A DNA stretch of 64,000 nt from Peptostreptococcus equinus (GCF_027125355.1 NZ_CP114052.1:1054001-1118000); one strand, 5' to 3'; positions 19,777-30,356 are shown, numbered from the stretch's first letter. Numbers and translations are program-made. Notes: generated by a model not told the origin, from the letters alone.

Positions 19777-21447
19777 TTATACTTCCATTAATATAGGTAG
19801 TATCATAGGGTTCCTCTTTGTCTTAATATATAAATAATCCCTTAACTCTTCTTTTATAGTATTTTTGATATAAGCCCATTCCTTTATATTTTTATCTTCA
19901 CAACGTTCAAATATATTAGTGATTATATCTTTAGCTCCATCCATTAATCCTTCAGACTCTCTGACATATACGAATCCTCTAGAAATAATATCTGGACCTG
20001 CTAATATTCTACCATCTTCTTTAGATAGTGTTACAACAATAGTCATCAATCCATCTTCTGATAAATGTTTTCTATCTCTTAGAACTATATTACCTACATC
20101 TCCTACACCAAGTCCATCTACTAATATTCTACCTGATGTAACTCTTTGACCCCTTCTAGCAGAATTAGCATTGACTTCAAATGTCTCTCCGTTAGATATT
20201 ATAAATATATTTTCTTCTTTTGTACCTGTTTCTTTGGCAAGCTCAGCATGTCTTTTTAACATTTTATACTCACCGTGTACAGGTAAGAAATATTTTGGTT
20301 TTGCAAACGCCTGCATTAATTTCAATTCATCCCTTCTCGCATGACCAGATACATGTATATCTGCAATGTCACTTGACACAACATCGGCTCCCTTTTCAAG
20401 TAAGAAATTTATCACCTTAGAAACTGTCTTTTCATTTCCTGGTATTGGATGTGCTGATATTATTACTAGGTCACCCTTTTTAATTTCAACCTTTTTATGT
20501 TCAGCATTTGCCATCCTTGCAAGAGCTGACATCGGTTCTCCTTGTGATCCAGTCGTGATAATTACCAATTCATTGTCTTTGTATTTGTGTATATCATTTA
20601 AATCAATTATATTTTCGTCATCAGTTATATATCCTAATTCTTTTGCAACACCAACTATATTTACCATAGATCTTCCAGATACAGCTACCTTACGTCCATA
20701 AGTTTTTGCAACCTCAGTAATCTGTTGTAATCTATGTATATTAGATGCAAATGTAGCCACAATTATCCTACTATCAGATGCTTTTTTAAATAACATATCT
20801 AGTCCAGCACCTACTCTTTTTTCAGACATAGTACTGCCTTCTTTATCTGCATTAGTACTATCTGCCATCATTACTAATATACCTTCTTCATCACTAATTT
20901 GACATATTCTGTGTATATCCATCATCTGTCCATCAATAGGTGTTAAATCAATCTTAAAATCTCCAGTATGATATATTACACCTTGATCAGTATGAACAGC
21001 TATAGAGTAAGCATCAGGTATCGAATGTGTTACCTTAATGAATTCAACAGACATATTCTTTAATTTTATCTGTTTTCTTGGACTGATTATATTAAGTTTT
21101 GCATTATTAATTCTATGTTCCTTCAATTTAACTCTTATTAACTCAATACTTAAAGCAGATCCGTACACAGGAACATTTAATTTTTTTAAGATATATGGCA
21201 TTGCGCCTATATGGTCCTCATGACCGTGCGTAATAAATATGCCCTTTACCTTGTCAATGTTTTTTTGTAGATAAGTAACATCTGGTATTACTATATCAAT
21301 CCCTAATAGCTCATCTTCTGGAAAGCTAAGTCCAGCGTCTATAACTATTATTTCGTCCCTATACTCTATAACAGTCATATTTTTACCAATTTCATTCAGA
21401 CCGCCTAGTGGTATTATTTTTATTTTATCATTATTATTTTTCGTCAA
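19777..21447 (-). CDS. rnj: Ribonuclease J
   Basis: About 556 residues. Metallo-beta-lactamase fold with ITHGHEDHIGAMPYIL, GDFKIDLTP, MADSTNADKEG and the beta-CASP part (GRSMVNI, TTGSQGEPMSALARM, HVSGHA), then the C-terminal domain with the conserved SGRILVDGLGVGDVG. It acts as endonuclease and 5'-3' exonuclease in RNA turnover. The start is taken as TTG 21447 because AAGGAG lies seven bases before it and the length then fits the family; the frame itself runs upstream to 21504. Only one RNase J gene is visible. Confidence 0.9.
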   Translation of the reverse strand: MTKNNNDKIKIIPLGGLNEIGKNMTVIEYRDEIIVIDAGLSFPEDELLGIDIVIPDVTYLQKNIDKVKGIFITHGHEDHIGAMPYILKKLNVPVYGSALSIELIRVKLKEHRINNAKLNIISPRKQIKLKNMSVEFIKVTHSIPDAYSIAVHTDQGVIYHTGDFKIDLTPIDGQMMDIHRICQISDEEGILVMMADSTNADKEGSTMSEKRVGAGLDMLFKKASDSRIIVATFASNIHRLQQITEVAKTYGRKVAVSGRSMVNIVGVAKELGYITDDENIIDLNDIHKYKDNELVIITTGSQGEPMSALARMANAEHKKVEIKKGDLVIISAHPIPGNEKTVSKVINFLLEKGADVVSSDIADIHVSGHARRDELKLMQAFAKPKYFLPVHGEYKMLKRHAELAKETGTKEENIFIISNGETFEVNANSARRGQRVTSGRILVDGLGVGDVGNIVLRDRKHLSEDGLMTIVVTLSKEDGRILAGPDIISRGFVYVRESEGLMDGAKDIITNIFERCEDKNIKEWAYIKNTIKEELRDYLYIKTKRNPMILPILMEV

Positions 21448-21690
21448 AATCTTTCTCCTTTTATCTATCACGAACACAAATACATTACTAATATAATACC
21501 ACAATTATAGTCATTTTAAAACTTTTTTATTTAATCTAAAAGTTTTATTGACTTTTCTTCATTTTATTTATATTATATTTTTAGTAATTTCATTAAGTAT
21601 AATTTAAAATATAGTAGTTTTTTTAAAATTTAATTTAATTATAAATAATATGTTTTAATTAATACTAAATTTTGATAGAAAGGTTTTATT

Positions 21691-22443
21691 ATGAGAGGAA
21701 AATCACACCTAATAATAGGAACACTAAGCTCTTTAGAAATATATTTATTGCTTAGTCCAAAAATACAACTCAATACTTCTACTGCTATTTGTTTAGGTTC
21801 AGCCATTTTTTTCTCAACATTTCCAGATATAGATGAGGCAAATTCCAACGTCCTAAATAAAATTGTCAACAAAGCTAAAGTAAAAAATTTACACAAAATT
21901 ATAACATATATTCTATTAATATTAATTTTTTATTTATATTCTAAGACTGATAATTCACTTTATATAGGTATAGGATTTTCTATTTTTATAGTAGGAATTA
22001 TAAATAAAAAGTTTACAGCCAATTTTTTAAGATCATTTTTGATGTTTATATTTCTTTTTATTTTATCAATTTCTATATATTTAATATCAAAAAATTTACC
22101 AATTTCCTTATTGGTACTAGTTTTTTCCTTGCTACCACTATTTAGCCATAGAACTCTTTCGCACTCATTGTTTATAGTTATTTTGCTATTTTTAGCTCTT
22201 AAATATGTGGAGATTACTTTTTCTATATATGGATTATCAATTATGGCCACGAGTGCATATATAAGTCATTTGATATGTGATTCTATGACGAAAATGGGAA
22301 TACCATTATTTTTCCCAATATCAAAAAAAAATTACAATATCAGTAAATTAAGGGTTGGAACATTTTTATGCAATAGTGTAGAAAATATAATTATTTTTAT
22401 ATTAATATTAATTGTATTACTTACTTTAAGTTTTTTAATATAA
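21691..22443 (+). CDS. YdjM/DUF457-type membrane-bound metal-dependent hydrolase
   Basis: 250 residues with about seven membrane segments. Motifs are RGKSHLIIG at the N-terminus, STFPDIDEANS and the FSHRTLSHSL signature plus HLICDSMTKMGIPLFFPI, all typical of the LexA-binding/YdjM family (PF04307), whose conserved His and Asp suggest metal chemistry at the membrane. The biochemical function is not established. It is one of only two plus-strand genes in the window. GAAAGG lies seven bases before the ATG. Confidence 0.78.
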   Translation: MRGKSHLIIGTLSSLEIYLLLSPKIQLNTSTAICLGSAIFFSTFPDIDEANSNVLNKIVNKAKVKNLHKIITYILLILIFYLYSKTDNSLYIGIGFSIFIVGIINKKFTANFLRSFLMFIFLFILSISIYLISKNLPISLLVLVFSLLPLFSHRTLSHSLFIVILLFLALKYVEITFSIYGLSIMATSAYISHLICDSMTKMGIPLFFPISKKNYNISKLRVGTFLCNSVENIIIFILILIVLLTLSFLI

Positions 22444-22449
22444 ATGCAC

Positions 22450-22488
22450 AAAAAAACATGTACGATTAATCATACATGTTTTTATTTT
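22450..22488. terminator. Bidirectional intrinsic terminator between the YdjM-like gene and fur
   Basis: AAAACATGTA / TACATGTTTT (22453-22462 and 22473-22482) with A-run and T-run on opposite sides, between two convergent genes. Confidence 0.83.
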
Positions 22489-22941
22489 TTATTTTTTACC
22501 TGCGTCTAAGCAGTCACCACAGATTCCATAGAACTTTAAATCATGATTCTTAATTTTGAAATTGTAAGATTTTTCTATTGTTCTTTCTATATCATCTAGC
22601 AAATCTTCTTTTACTTCAATTATTTTACCACACTCTTTACATATCAAGTGATGGTGGTGATGTGTATCTTCTCCTTCGACATTTATTTCATATCTAATAC
22701 ATCCATCATCCAAATTCAATTTAGAAATTCCATTAATATCATCAAGTAGCTGCATAGTTCTATAAACAGTAGCTAAGCCAATTTCTGGACAGTTAACACG
22801 AACTTTATCATAAATTTCTTCACTACTTAAATGAGAATTTTCATTTTCGATAAGAACTTCAATAATAGCTCTTCTCTGAGGTGTTATTTTAAAGCCAGTA
22901 GCTTTAAGTTTTTCCTTTAATAGTTTCATTGTATTTTCCAT
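22489..22941 (-). CDS. fur: Fur-family metalloregulator
   Basis: 150 residues. The winged helix (ITPQRRAIIEVL ... GLATVYRTMQLLDD) is followed by the His-rich metal site THHHHHLICKECGK and CGDC, giving the two CxxC pairs of the structural zinc. This fits Fur, PerR or Zur, and the subgroup cannot be fixed by eye; the five-His stretch is closest to Fur. A Fur-box-like palindrome lies in its own upstream region, implying autoregulation. Confidence 0.85.
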   Translation of the reverse strand: MENTMKLLKEKLKATGFKITPQRRAIIEVLIENENSHLSSEEIYDKVRVNCPEIGLATVYRTMQLLDDINGISKLNLDDGCIRYEINVEGEDTHHHHHLICKECGKIIEVKEDLLDDIERTIEKSYNFKIKNHDLKFYGICGDCLDAGKK

Positions 22942-22963
22942 ACTATACCCTCGCTTTTTTCAA

Positions 22964-22990
22964 TTGATAATAATAATATTATTAATAATA
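22964..22990 (-). promoter_or_regulatory. Fur-box-like palindrome upstream of fur
   Basis: TTGATAATAATAATATTATT is centred on a perfect 14-bp palindrome (22971-22984), and its TGATAAT half matches one half of the classic Fur box. The surrounding DNA is extremely A/T-rich, so chance similarity is possible. Confidence 0.4.
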
Positions 22991-23063
22991 TAAATCATAA
23001 ATCTCAATATGTCAATAGGCTAAGCCGACCTAGAAATTCATTTGATAAAGCTCAGTATAGCAA

Positions 23064-23486
23064 TTAGAACTTTTTGAAGTCTAAATAATTTTGTAATATT
23101 AATACTGCAGCTAATTTATCGATAACTTTCTTTCTATTTTTTCTACTGACATCTCCACTTATTAGCATCTTTTCTGCTGAAACAGTTGTTAGTCTTTCAT
23201 CCCAAAATTCTATTTCTAAACCTGTTTCCTCTTTTATATAATCACAAAGTTTAATTACTTTTTCTGCTTGGGGACCAACACTACCATTCATATTTTTTGG
23301 TAAACCTGATACTATCAAATTTACCTGCTTTTCCGAGATTATCTTTTTTAGCTCTTCTATATCTTCTTTTTTACTTTTTCTTTTTATAGTAGTAACACCT
23401 TGAGCAGTCATACCCATTAAATCACTTACTGCTACACCAATGGTATTGTTACCTATATCTAATCCCATTATCCTACCTGATAACAT
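23064..23486 (-). CDS. ruvX: RuvX/YqgF-type pre-16S rRNA nuclease or Holliday junction resolvase
   Basis: 140 residues with the RNase H-like motifs [34 protein letters not shown] and [14 protein letters not shown]. Known roles in the family are processing of the 16S rRNA 5' end and possible resolvase activity. The start at ATG 23486 overlaps the end of the upstream gene, and that gene's final codons supply the GGAGG. In Firmicutes it belongs to the conserved alaS-ireB-ruvX group; here a large membrane protein gene is placed between ireB and ruvX. Confidence 0.92.
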   Translation of the reverse strand: MLSGRIMGLDIGNNTIGVAVSDLMGMTAQGVTTIKRKSKKEDIEELKKIISEKQVNLIVSGLPKNMNGSVGPQAEKVIKLCDYIKEETGLEIEFWDERLTTVSAEKMLISGDVSRKNRKKVIDKLAAVLILQNYLDFKKF

Positions 23487-25755
23487 TAGTATCCTCCAAT
23501 TTTAACTTTTTATTCATTAAAATGATTATTATCGGTATTAACAGATAAATTGAATCTGTTGCTGCTGCTATAATACCCGAGTCATTAACCAATAATGTTA
23601 TTATACATCCAACCATAATTGATAGAAATCCTTTATATATAATTGGATACTCTTTTTTAATAGCAACAAACTCTTTATTTGGTCTAAATATAGTTAAAGC
23701 TAAGAAAGCTAAACCAACTAATAATATATTTACCCAAACAGTAGTCTGTGCTAACTGAATATTCATATCAATTTTTCTAGCAAAAACATATATAATTTCC
23801 ATTGGACCATTATTCATTATTTGCTTCACAAAATTTCCTAGGTGTGAACCCATTCCCAAAGCTATATCTGCTACTGCAAACACCGCTACTAGTGCAAATG
23901 TAGAAATACCTATCATCATTGTTTTCTTAAAATCTATCTTGATATTGAATACGAGTAACACAAATACCAAATATGCTATGGTTTCCGAAATTGCACCACC
24001 AACATTTGCTCCCATAGCTGGATATGCTGAAGTAAATAGTATAAATATCATGATAGGTATCAACAATAGTTTTGGTATTTTTTTATATTCAAGGAGAATA
24101 GCGATACCTAATATAGCACTACCAACAGTTACCCCTTCATATTCATTGCCTATACCATAATACCTTGCACCCATTATCGGATCATAGCTCATTACATTAC
24201 TTGACATTAAAGGTGTAGATAAAATAGAATCAACCACTATTATACCTATCATAATCAGAGCATAAAATCCAAGTTGTCTCATGTCTTTTCCTTTAAATGC
24301 CATAGTCGCAATTACATAGTATACTAGAGATACAAATAAAATCGCCATAGATACTCCAAGTTTTGAACTAGCATTGAATATAGGTGCAGTTTGGAAGGCT
24401 AAAGGCATTATTAATCCAAGTTTTATCATTTCCTTTAAGATTATGATTATTGTTTTTTTATGCTTTATTGGCAACTTATGTCTTTGCCATAGTGCCAAAG
24501 CACCTAATACCCATGATATGACAATAATAACAACGTATATATTTATAATATCCATTCTCATGGTAGCAATAGATACTATTTTTTCGTAATCTTTTTTCAA
24601 AAATTCAAAATGATTATGTTTTGGAACAGATTTAATTACCCTACCGTTCATTTCAGAATTTTTTATGCCCATTCTATTTAGAATATCGGCACCAATGTCA
24701 GTGTTAGTAATAAGACCTTTTCTTCTAGTAGTTGATGAAGTTAAAAGTCCTGCAGTTTTTTCAGACATATCAAATCTTATTACACTGCCTAGTCTTTTAT
24801 TATTTTTAAAATCTACCTTACTTGGAAATGACCCTATTACATATATTGTATCGTTTGATCCCGCCATATTAAATACTTGTTCTAAATATTTATTTACATC
24901 GCTGTAGACCATTCGTTTCATGTTAAGTTTTGTCTTTTCATTTAAATTAACTTTATATTCATCATATCTAAATGTGTCTCCCAAGTTTACCATCAAGACA
25001 TCAGAACTATTATAATATTTTTTTGTTCCTTCCAACAATTTATCATAATCAGTCCTAAAGCCGTAGGGATATCTAGAATCTTCAATATTTAAATCATCCA
25101 ATACGCCATTTTCAATTCTTCCCTTACTATCCATAAGAGATAGGGCAAAATCTCTATTTTTTACAAATTGCCCCTCTTCGTTTATATAATCACTATTGCC
25201 AAGTACCGAAATTTTCTTATTAGCAGATTTTAATGTGTCACCTAAAATTCCTATTTTCGACTTATATTCTCCCTTTGTTTGATTATAAGCATCTATATCA
25301 TTAATATTTAATAGGTTAATACTTTCAGCTCTTAAACCAGTAGCATGTTTGTACATATTTTTTTCTTTTTGACTTGAATTTGATATTATTAATTGTTTTT
25401 CCTGATCTATATTAACTCTACCAGTAGAACCCATGCTAGCATAATTTCTTCTATCATCGTATCCTTTATCACCTCTAATATTCATAAGTGCTATAGAAGC
25501 TTTATTCATACGTTTTTTTATAGCGTTAATAGTCCTCATATTATCTAGATTTACTCTATTAATATCTATAATGATTATCTTACCATTATTACTAGCTGTA
25601 TTATTTTTTGCCTCTTTATCAATTTCACCTTTGGACAAGTTCATTTCTGTTGAATAAGTAAAGTCAGATTTTGACTTTGATTGTGCAAAAATAGAACTTG
25701 AAAAAGTCAATACCATGATTAATGATATAAAAATTGATGTAAACTTCTTATACAT
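23473..25755 (-). CDS. Large exported/membrane protein, alkaline-phosphatase-like ectodomain plus multi-spanning C-terminus
   Basis: 760 residues. Signal peptide (1-25, ending IFAQ), then about 370 extracellular residues, then ten to eleven membrane segments from about 403. The ectodomain has features recalling the alkaline phosphatase superfamily: a starting beta-strand IIIIDINRV, the [20 protein letters not shown] segment, [11 protein letters not shown] and [14 protein letters not shown] near the end. No known catalytic set is complete, so enzymatic activity is uncertain. It may act on a cell-surface polymer or lipid-linked substrate. It lies between ireB (6-base gap) and ruvX (overlap), so it is expressed with a housekeeping operon. 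Confidence 0.6.
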   Translation of the reverse strand: MYKKFTSIFISLIMVLTFSSSIFAQSKSKSDFTYSTEMNLSKGEIDKEAKNNTASNNGKIIIIDINRVNLDNMRTINAIKKRMNKASIALMNIRGDKGYDDRRNYASMGSTGRVNIDQEKQLIISNSSQKEKNMYKHATGLRAESINLLNINDIDAYNQTKGEYKSKIGILGDTLKSANKKISVLGNSDYINEEGQFVKNRDFALSLMDSKGRIENGVLDDLNIEDSRYPYGFRTDYDKLLEGTKKYYNSSDVLMVNLGDTFRYDEYKVNLNEKTKLNMKRMVYSDVNKYLEQVFNMAGSNDTIYVIGSFPSKVDFKNNKRLGSVIRFDMSEKTAGLLTSSTTRRKGLITNTDIGADILNRMGIKNSEMNGRVIKSVPKHNHFEFLKKDYEKIVSIATMRMDIINIYVVIIVISWVLGALALWQRHKLPIKHKKTIIIILKEMIKLGLIMPLAFQTAPIFNASSKLGVSMAILFVSLVYYVIATMAFKGKDMRQLGFYALIMIGIIVVDSILSTPLMSSNVMSYDPIMGARYYGIGNEYEGVTVGSAILGIAILLEYKKIPKLLLIPIMIFILFTSAYPAMGANVGGAISETIAYLVFVLLVFNIKIDFKKTMMIGISTFALVAVFAVADIALGMGSHLGNFVKQIMNNGPMEIIYVFARKIDMNIQLAQTTVWVNILLVGLAFLALTIFRPNKEFVAIKKEYPIIYKGFLSIMVGCIITLLVNDSGIIAAATDSIYLLIPIIIILMNKKLKLEDTNVIR

Positions 25756-25761
25756 TCATTC

Positions 25762-26022
25762 TTACTCCTTGATATCTAAATATTTTGTCATCACTTCTTC
25801 TAAGATTTCATCTCTTTCAAATCTCTTTATTAATGACCTTGCGTTTTTATGACTTGTAACATAACTTGAGTCCCCAGATAATAAATATCCTATCAACTGA
25901 TTTATTGGATTATATCCTTTTTCTTCCATAGCAGAATAAACATGTAATATTGTTTCTGCTACAGTCAATTTATCATCATTTATACCTTCAAATTGTACAG
26001 TACTATCCATTTTATTACTCAT
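25762..26022 (-). CDS. ireB: IreB family regulatory phosphoprotein (UPF0297)
   Basis: 86 residues. The core VAETILHVYSAMEEKGYNPI followed by NQLIGYLLSGDSSYVTSHKNAR is the nearly invariant UPF0297 signature. In Enterococcus faecalis IreB is a substrate of the PASTA kinase IreK and limits cephalosporin resistance; the Thr-rich N-terminus here (MDSTVQF) holds a comparable site. AAGGAGG precedes the ATG. It follows alaS, as is usual. Confidence 0.93.
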   Translation of the reverse strand: MSNKMDSTVQFEGINDDKLTVAETILHVYSAMEEKGYNPINQLIGYLLSGDSSYVTSHKNARSLIKRFERDEILEEVMTKYLDIKE

Positions 26023-26139
26023 AAGAAACCTCCTTAAATTAATAAATTAAAATATAAAATATAATAGCATAAAATTAAGCATATTAATTATATGCTATTA
26101 ATATTGATTTTACCCTAATTAGGCAAAAATCGCAAGTTT

Positions 26140-26178
26140 TTAGAAAAAAGTTAAGGGCTCATATGAGCCCTTAATATA
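26140..26178 (-). terminator. Intrinsic terminator after alaS
   Basis: Perfect 12-bp arms TTAAGGGCTCAT / ATGAGCCCTTAA (26151-26174) followed by TTTTTT a few bases later on the minus strand. It separates alaS from ireB, so the downstream group needs its own promoter or readthrough. Confidence 0.85.
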
Positions 26179-26193
26179 CTTAATTTTATTTAC

Positions 26194-28830
26194 TTATTTT
26201 ATTTGGGATTCTAATATTTTAGAAGCTTCGTTTAATGCATCATCTAACTTATCAACATCGCTTGCACCTGCTTGAGCCATATTTGGTCTACCTCCGCCCT
26301 TTCCACCAGCAATCTTAGCAACTTCTCTTACTATATTACCTGCATGAGCACCCATATCAATAGCTTCTTTACTTGCTGTTACTACTATGTTTATCTTTCC
26401 ATCTATCACATTTGCCAACACTATTACTGAATTTTCTTTTTTATCTCTTAACTTATCAGCTGTTTCTCTAAGGGTATCCAGATCCATACCTTCGTATTTA
26501 TTTGTAATTAGATTTAATCCTTTTACTTGTATTGCAGAATCAAGTACTGAATCAGCATTTTGCAATGATAATTGAGTCTTTATATTATGTAGCTCTTTTT
26601 CTATAGCCTTCGTATCTTCCAACAATGTATTAATTCTGTTTTCAAGATTAACTTCTCTTGTCTTCAATGCTACTGCTATATTTTCAACTAATTTATCTTT
26701 ATCTAGTATATACTTATATGTAGCAATACCAGTTATAGCTTCTATTCTACGTACACCTGCAGCTATTCCACCTTCAGATATTATCTTGAATAAACCTACT
26801 TGAGAAGTATTAGTAAGATGAGTACCACCACAAAGTTCTATAGATGTATCTCCCATTTTTATTACCCTAACTTGATCTCCATACTTTTCACCAAATAGAG
26901 CCATAGCACCCATTTCTTTAGCATCTTTTATTGACATTACACTTGCTGTAATAGGCATAGCTTTGAATACATATGAGTTAACTAAAAATTCTATTTGAGC
27001 TAATTCTTCTTTTGTAATAGCTTCAAAATGTGTAAAATCAAATCTTAGCCTGTCAGGATCTACTAAAGAACCCGCTTGATTTACATGTTCACCTAAAACA
27101 GTTTTTAGAGCTTTATGTAGTAAGTGAGTAGCTGAATGATTCCTTGCTGCACTCATTCTAAGTTCTTCATTTACATTTGTTTTCACATCTTCCCCAACAG
27201 CCAAAGAACCTCTAACAACTATACCTTTATGCTTGATACTACCACCTGCACCCTTAAGGGTATCTGTTACATTAAATAGACCTGTTAATGATTTTATTTG
27301 CCCCTTATCACCTACTTGACCTCCGCCATTTGGATAAAATGTAGTATTATCCATTACTATTTCAGCTTCTTTTCCTTCAGCTATTGACATCACTATTTGG
27401 CCTTCAGAAATTATAGCCTTTATCTTTGCTCTTTTAGAAAGTTCTTCATAACCATCAAATTCAGACTTTGCATCCTCCAATGATGTTAGAGGATCTTCTT
27501 TCCAAGCTTCATCTTCCATATTGCCTCTAGCAGATCGTGCTCTTTCTTTTTGAGCTTCCATTTCTTTTTCAAAACCTTCTTCATCAAGACTTAAATTCTC
27601 ATCTTCAAGTATTTCTTTAGTCAAATCTAGAGGGAAACCATAAGTGTCATAAAGTTTAAAGGCTTGTTCTCCACTTATTGTCTTATTTCCAGTACCTTCT
27701 AATTCTTTTGTATAAGATTTTAAGATTTCAAGCCCTTGTTCTAAAGTTTCAAAGAATTTTTCTTCTTCTATACCTATAACTTTCTTAATATAGGATTCTT
27801 TTTCTTTTAGTTCAGGGTAAGCATCTCCACTAGTTGTTAATACCACATCTACTAAAGAATTTAAGAATTCACCTTTTATACCAAGTAATTTTCCATGTCT
27901 AGCAGCTCTTCTTAGAAGCCTTCTAAGAACATATCCTCTACCTTCATTTGAAGGTAATATACCATCCGCAACCATAAAACTTACTGATCTAATATGGTCT
28001 GTGATTATTCTAATTGACTTATCATCTTTTGAGTTTTGTCCATAAGTTTTACCCGCTATTGAGCTTATCTTTTCTAGTATTGAATGTATAGTATCAACTT
28101 CAAATATAGTGTCAACATCCTGCATAATACATGCAATACGTTCAAGACCCATTCCAGTATCTATATTTTTATTTTCAAGATCTCCATAGGATCCATCTTC
28201 TTTTTTATCAAATTGAGTAAATACTAGATTCCAAAATTCTAAGAATCTATCACAATCACAACCTGGCTTGCAATCTTCACATCCGCAACCATACTTTTCG
28301 CCTTTATCAAAGTATATTTCTGAACAGGGTCCACAAGGTCCAAGTCCAATTTCCCAGAAATTATCATCTTTTCCTAATCTTACTATTTTATTTTCATCAA
28401 AACCTATATGATTTTTCCATAAATCGAATGCTTCGTCATCAGTTTCATATACAGTAACCCACAATTTATCTTCAGGTATTTTTAACCATTCAGTTATAAA
28501 TTCCCACGCCCAACTTATAGCTTCTTTTTTAAAATAATCTCCAAATGAAAAATTTCCCATCATTTCAAAAAAAGTAGCATGTCTTGCTGTAACGCCTACA
28601 TTTTCTATATCACCTGTTCTAATACATTTTTGAACAGTTGACATTCTATTTTTAGGAGGTGTTTCAACCCCTGAAAAATAATTTTTTAAAGGTGCCATAC
28701 CTGAATTTATCAATAAAAGTGACTTATCATTACTTGGCACAAGTGAGTGCGACTTTGCAATATAATGTTCCTTTGACTTGAAAAATTCAGTGAAATTGCT
28801 TCTAATTTCATTTAAACCCATTTTTTCCAT
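26194..28830 (-). CDS. alaS: Alanine--tRNA ligase
   Basis: 878 residues, full length. The class II core (SGMAPLKNYFSG, FFEMMGNFSFGDYFKKEAI, NIDTGMGLERI), the editing domain (HSATHLLHKALK, CGGTHLTNTSQVG) and the C-terminal DHHA1 region (GGKGGGRPNMAQAG) are all present. Start: ATG 28830 is preferred over 28845 because GGAGG lies six bases before it. The gene is preceded by a T-box leader that includes its own terminator. Confidence 0.96.
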   Translation of the reverse strand: MEKMGLNEIRSNFTEFFKSKEHYIAKSHSLVPSNDKSLLLINSGMAPLKNYFSGVETPPKNRMSTVQKCIRTGDIENVGVTARHATFFEMMGNFSFGDYFKKEAISWAWEFITEWLKIPEDKLWVTVYETDDEAFDLWKNHIGFDENKIVRLGKDDNFWEIGLGPCGPCSEIYFDKGEKYGCGCEDCKPGCDCDRFLEFWNLVFTQFDKKEDGSYGDLENKNIDTGMGLERIACIMQDVDTIFEVDTIHSILEKISSIAGKTYGQNSKDDKSIRIITDHIRSVSFMVADGILPSNEGRGYVLRRLLRRAARHGKLLGIKGEFLNSLVDVVLTTSGDAYPELKEKESYIKKVIGIEEEKFFETLEQGLEILKSYTKELEGTGNKTISGEQAFKLYDTYGFPLDLTKEILEDENLSLDEEGFEKEMEAQKERARSARGNMEDEAWKEDPLTSLEDAKSEFDGYEELSKRAKIKAIISEGQIVMSIAEGKEAEIVMDNTTFYPNGGGQVGDKGQIKSLTGLFNVTDTLKGAGGSIKHKGIVVRGSLAVGEDVKTNVNEELRMSAARNHSATHLLHKALKTVLGEHVNQAGSLVDPDRLRFDFTHFEAITKEELAQIEFLVNSYVFKAMPITASVMSIKDAKEMGAMALFGEKYGDQVRVIKMGDTSIELCGGTHLTNTSQVGLFKIISEGGIAAGVRRIEAITGIATYKYILDKDKLVENIAVALKTREVNLENRINTLLEDTKAIEKELHNIKTQLSLQNADSVLDSAIQVKGLNLITNKYEGMDLDTLRETADKLRDKKENSVIVLANVIDGKINIVVTASKEAIDMGAHAGNIVREVAKIAGGKGGGRPNMAQAGASDVDKLDDALNEASKILESQIK

Positions 28831-28854
28831 ATATAATTCCTCCATTTTTGTAAT

Positions 28855-29085
28855 AAAAAAACTCGCTCCTGTAAAAATACAGGGGCGAGCAAAATATTCG
28901 CGGTACCACCCTGATTATATGATTTATATCACATATCTCATTTGTCTTTAACGCAGATTCACGTCTAAGCCTACTATTTATTTCAGCAAAGCTGTTCCAG
29001 GACTGCTTCATATACTGTATTGGAGATATTCACACCATCAATCTCTCTCTTTACAACCTTGGCATATTACTATTTCCCTTCATAA
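28855..29085 (-). promoter_or_regulatory. T-box riboswitch upstream of alaS
   Basis: On the minus strand the exact T-box AGGGTGGTACCGCG (28899-28912) is followed by a terminator with arms 28861-28872 and 28879-28890 and a run of seven T. The T-box can pair with part of the terminator region to form the antiterminator when uncharged tRNA-Ala binds. A long structured stem I region precedes it (GAAGGGAAATAG from about 29082). A GCU triplet at 28985-28987 could be the specifier for alanine, but I could not confirm the loop by hand folding. It explains the long gap before alaS. Confidence 0.9.
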
Positions 29086-29198
29086 CATTTATATAATTAT
29101 TAAATATAATACAATTTTACATTAATAATAAAAATAATACAAGTTAATTTTACCATATTTTAGACTCTACTAAGCTTAATATAGTGAAATATTTAGAA

Positions 29199-30254
29199 TT
29201 ACTCTATTATTCCACCTCCTACAAGTATATCTCCATCATAAAATACTATACTCTGTCCCTTTGTAATAGCTCTTTGCGGTTCGTCAAATACTACATTTAT
29301 TTTATCATCTCCAAGATTTGTAATCGTAACTCTTGCTGGTTTTGCAGAATATCTAATTTTTGCATCATAAACTATTTTATCTTTTACTTCATCTATTGAA
29401 AAAGGTATAAAATTTACATTAGAAGCTTCTAATTCATTTTTGAATAAATCCTCATTATCTCCAAGCACTATTGTATTATCTTTGCCATTTATGTCTATTA
29501 CATACTTTGGCTTTCCAAAAGTAACCCCTAAGCCCTTTCTTTGACCGATGGTATAAGAAATTATTCCCTTGTGCTCGCCTAAGTCATTACCTTCACTATC
29601 AACAAAATGTCCTTTATCAGATTTTATATTGGTTTTCTCTCTTAGAAATCTTTCATAATCTTGATCTGGTATAAAACAAATATCCTGACTATCTGGCTTA
29701 TTATGAACTTCCAGGCCTATTTCTTTGGCAATCTCCCTAATTCTAGGCTTATCATAGTGCCCTATTGGAAATAAAGTTCTGGCTAATTTATCCTGTGTCA
29801 AATTATATAATACATAAGTTTGATCCTTGTGATCATTATCTGCTCTATGAATTTCATATCTACCTGTTTCTTCATTTTTTAGACATAGAGCATAGTGGCC
29901 AGTTGATATGTATTTACAATTTAATTCATCTGCTTTTTTAAACAAGTCTCCAAATTTAATATTTTTATTGCAGAATACACATGGATTTGGAGTCCTCCCC
30001 ATTTCATACTCTCTAACAAAATTTTTTATTACCTTGTTCTTAAATTCATTTTGCAAATCAACTACATGAAATTCTATTCCTAAACTATCACAGACTTTCT
30101 TTGCATCATTAATATGCTTATTGTCACCCGAATCCCAAAGTTTCATATGTACACCAACTACATCATAACCTTGCTTTTTTAACAGATACGCAGCTACTGA
30201 ACTATCTACTCCACCACTCATACCTAATAACACTCTATTATTTTCTATTTTCAT
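29199..30254 (-). CDS. mnmA: tRNA-specific 2-thiouridylase
   Basis: 351 residues. PP-loop GMSGGVDSSVAA, the first catalytic Cys in NPCVFCNKNIKFG and the second in SQDICFIPDQDY, with SYTIGQRKGLGV near the C-terminal domain. It thiolates U34 of tRNA-Lys, -Glu and -Gln with sulfur from a desulfurase relay. Start: ATG 30254 with GAAGG five bases upstream; a GTG at 30266 is also in frame. Normally the sulfur donor IscS/NifS is near; none is visible here, although the gene follows an Rrf2-family regulator that may have lost its iscS neighbour. Confidence 0.94.
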   Translation of the reverse strand: MKIENNRVLLGMSGGVDSSVAAYLLKKQGYDVVGVHMKLWDSGDNKHINDAKKVCDSLGIEFHVVDLQNEFKNKVIKNFVREYEMGRTPNPCVFCNKNIKFGDLFKKADELNCKYISTGHYALCLKNEETGRYEIHRADNDHKDQTYVLYNLTQDKLARTLFPIGHYDKPRIREIAKEIGLEVHNKPDSQDICFIPDQDYERFLREKTNIKSDKGHFVDSEGNDLGEHKGIISYTIGQRKGLGVTFGKPKYVIDINGKDNTIVLGDNEDLFKNELEASNVNFIPFSIDEVKDKIVYDAKIRYSAKPARVTITNLGDDKINVVFDEPQRAITKGQSIVFYDGDILVGGGIIE

Positions 30255-30302
30255 TTTTACCTTCACTTTCTTTTAAAACAACCATTATATTTCCTATTAA
30301 AA

Positions 30303-30328
30303 CAAAAAAGAGCTCTTCGCTCTCCCCT
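30303..30328 (-). terminator. Weak intrinsic terminator after the Rrf2 gene
   Basis: Short arms AGAGC / GCTCT around a five-base loop followed by TTTTTT on the minus strand. Stem is short, so termination may be partial. Confidence 0.55.
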
Positions 30329-30356
30329 GTAATGATAATATATATTTAATTGAGAA

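Noticed and set aside
28808..29011. Short open frame overlapping the start of alaS and its leader
   Set aside because: It lies in the T-box RNA and its terminator; there is no ribosome site and the peptide has no coding character.
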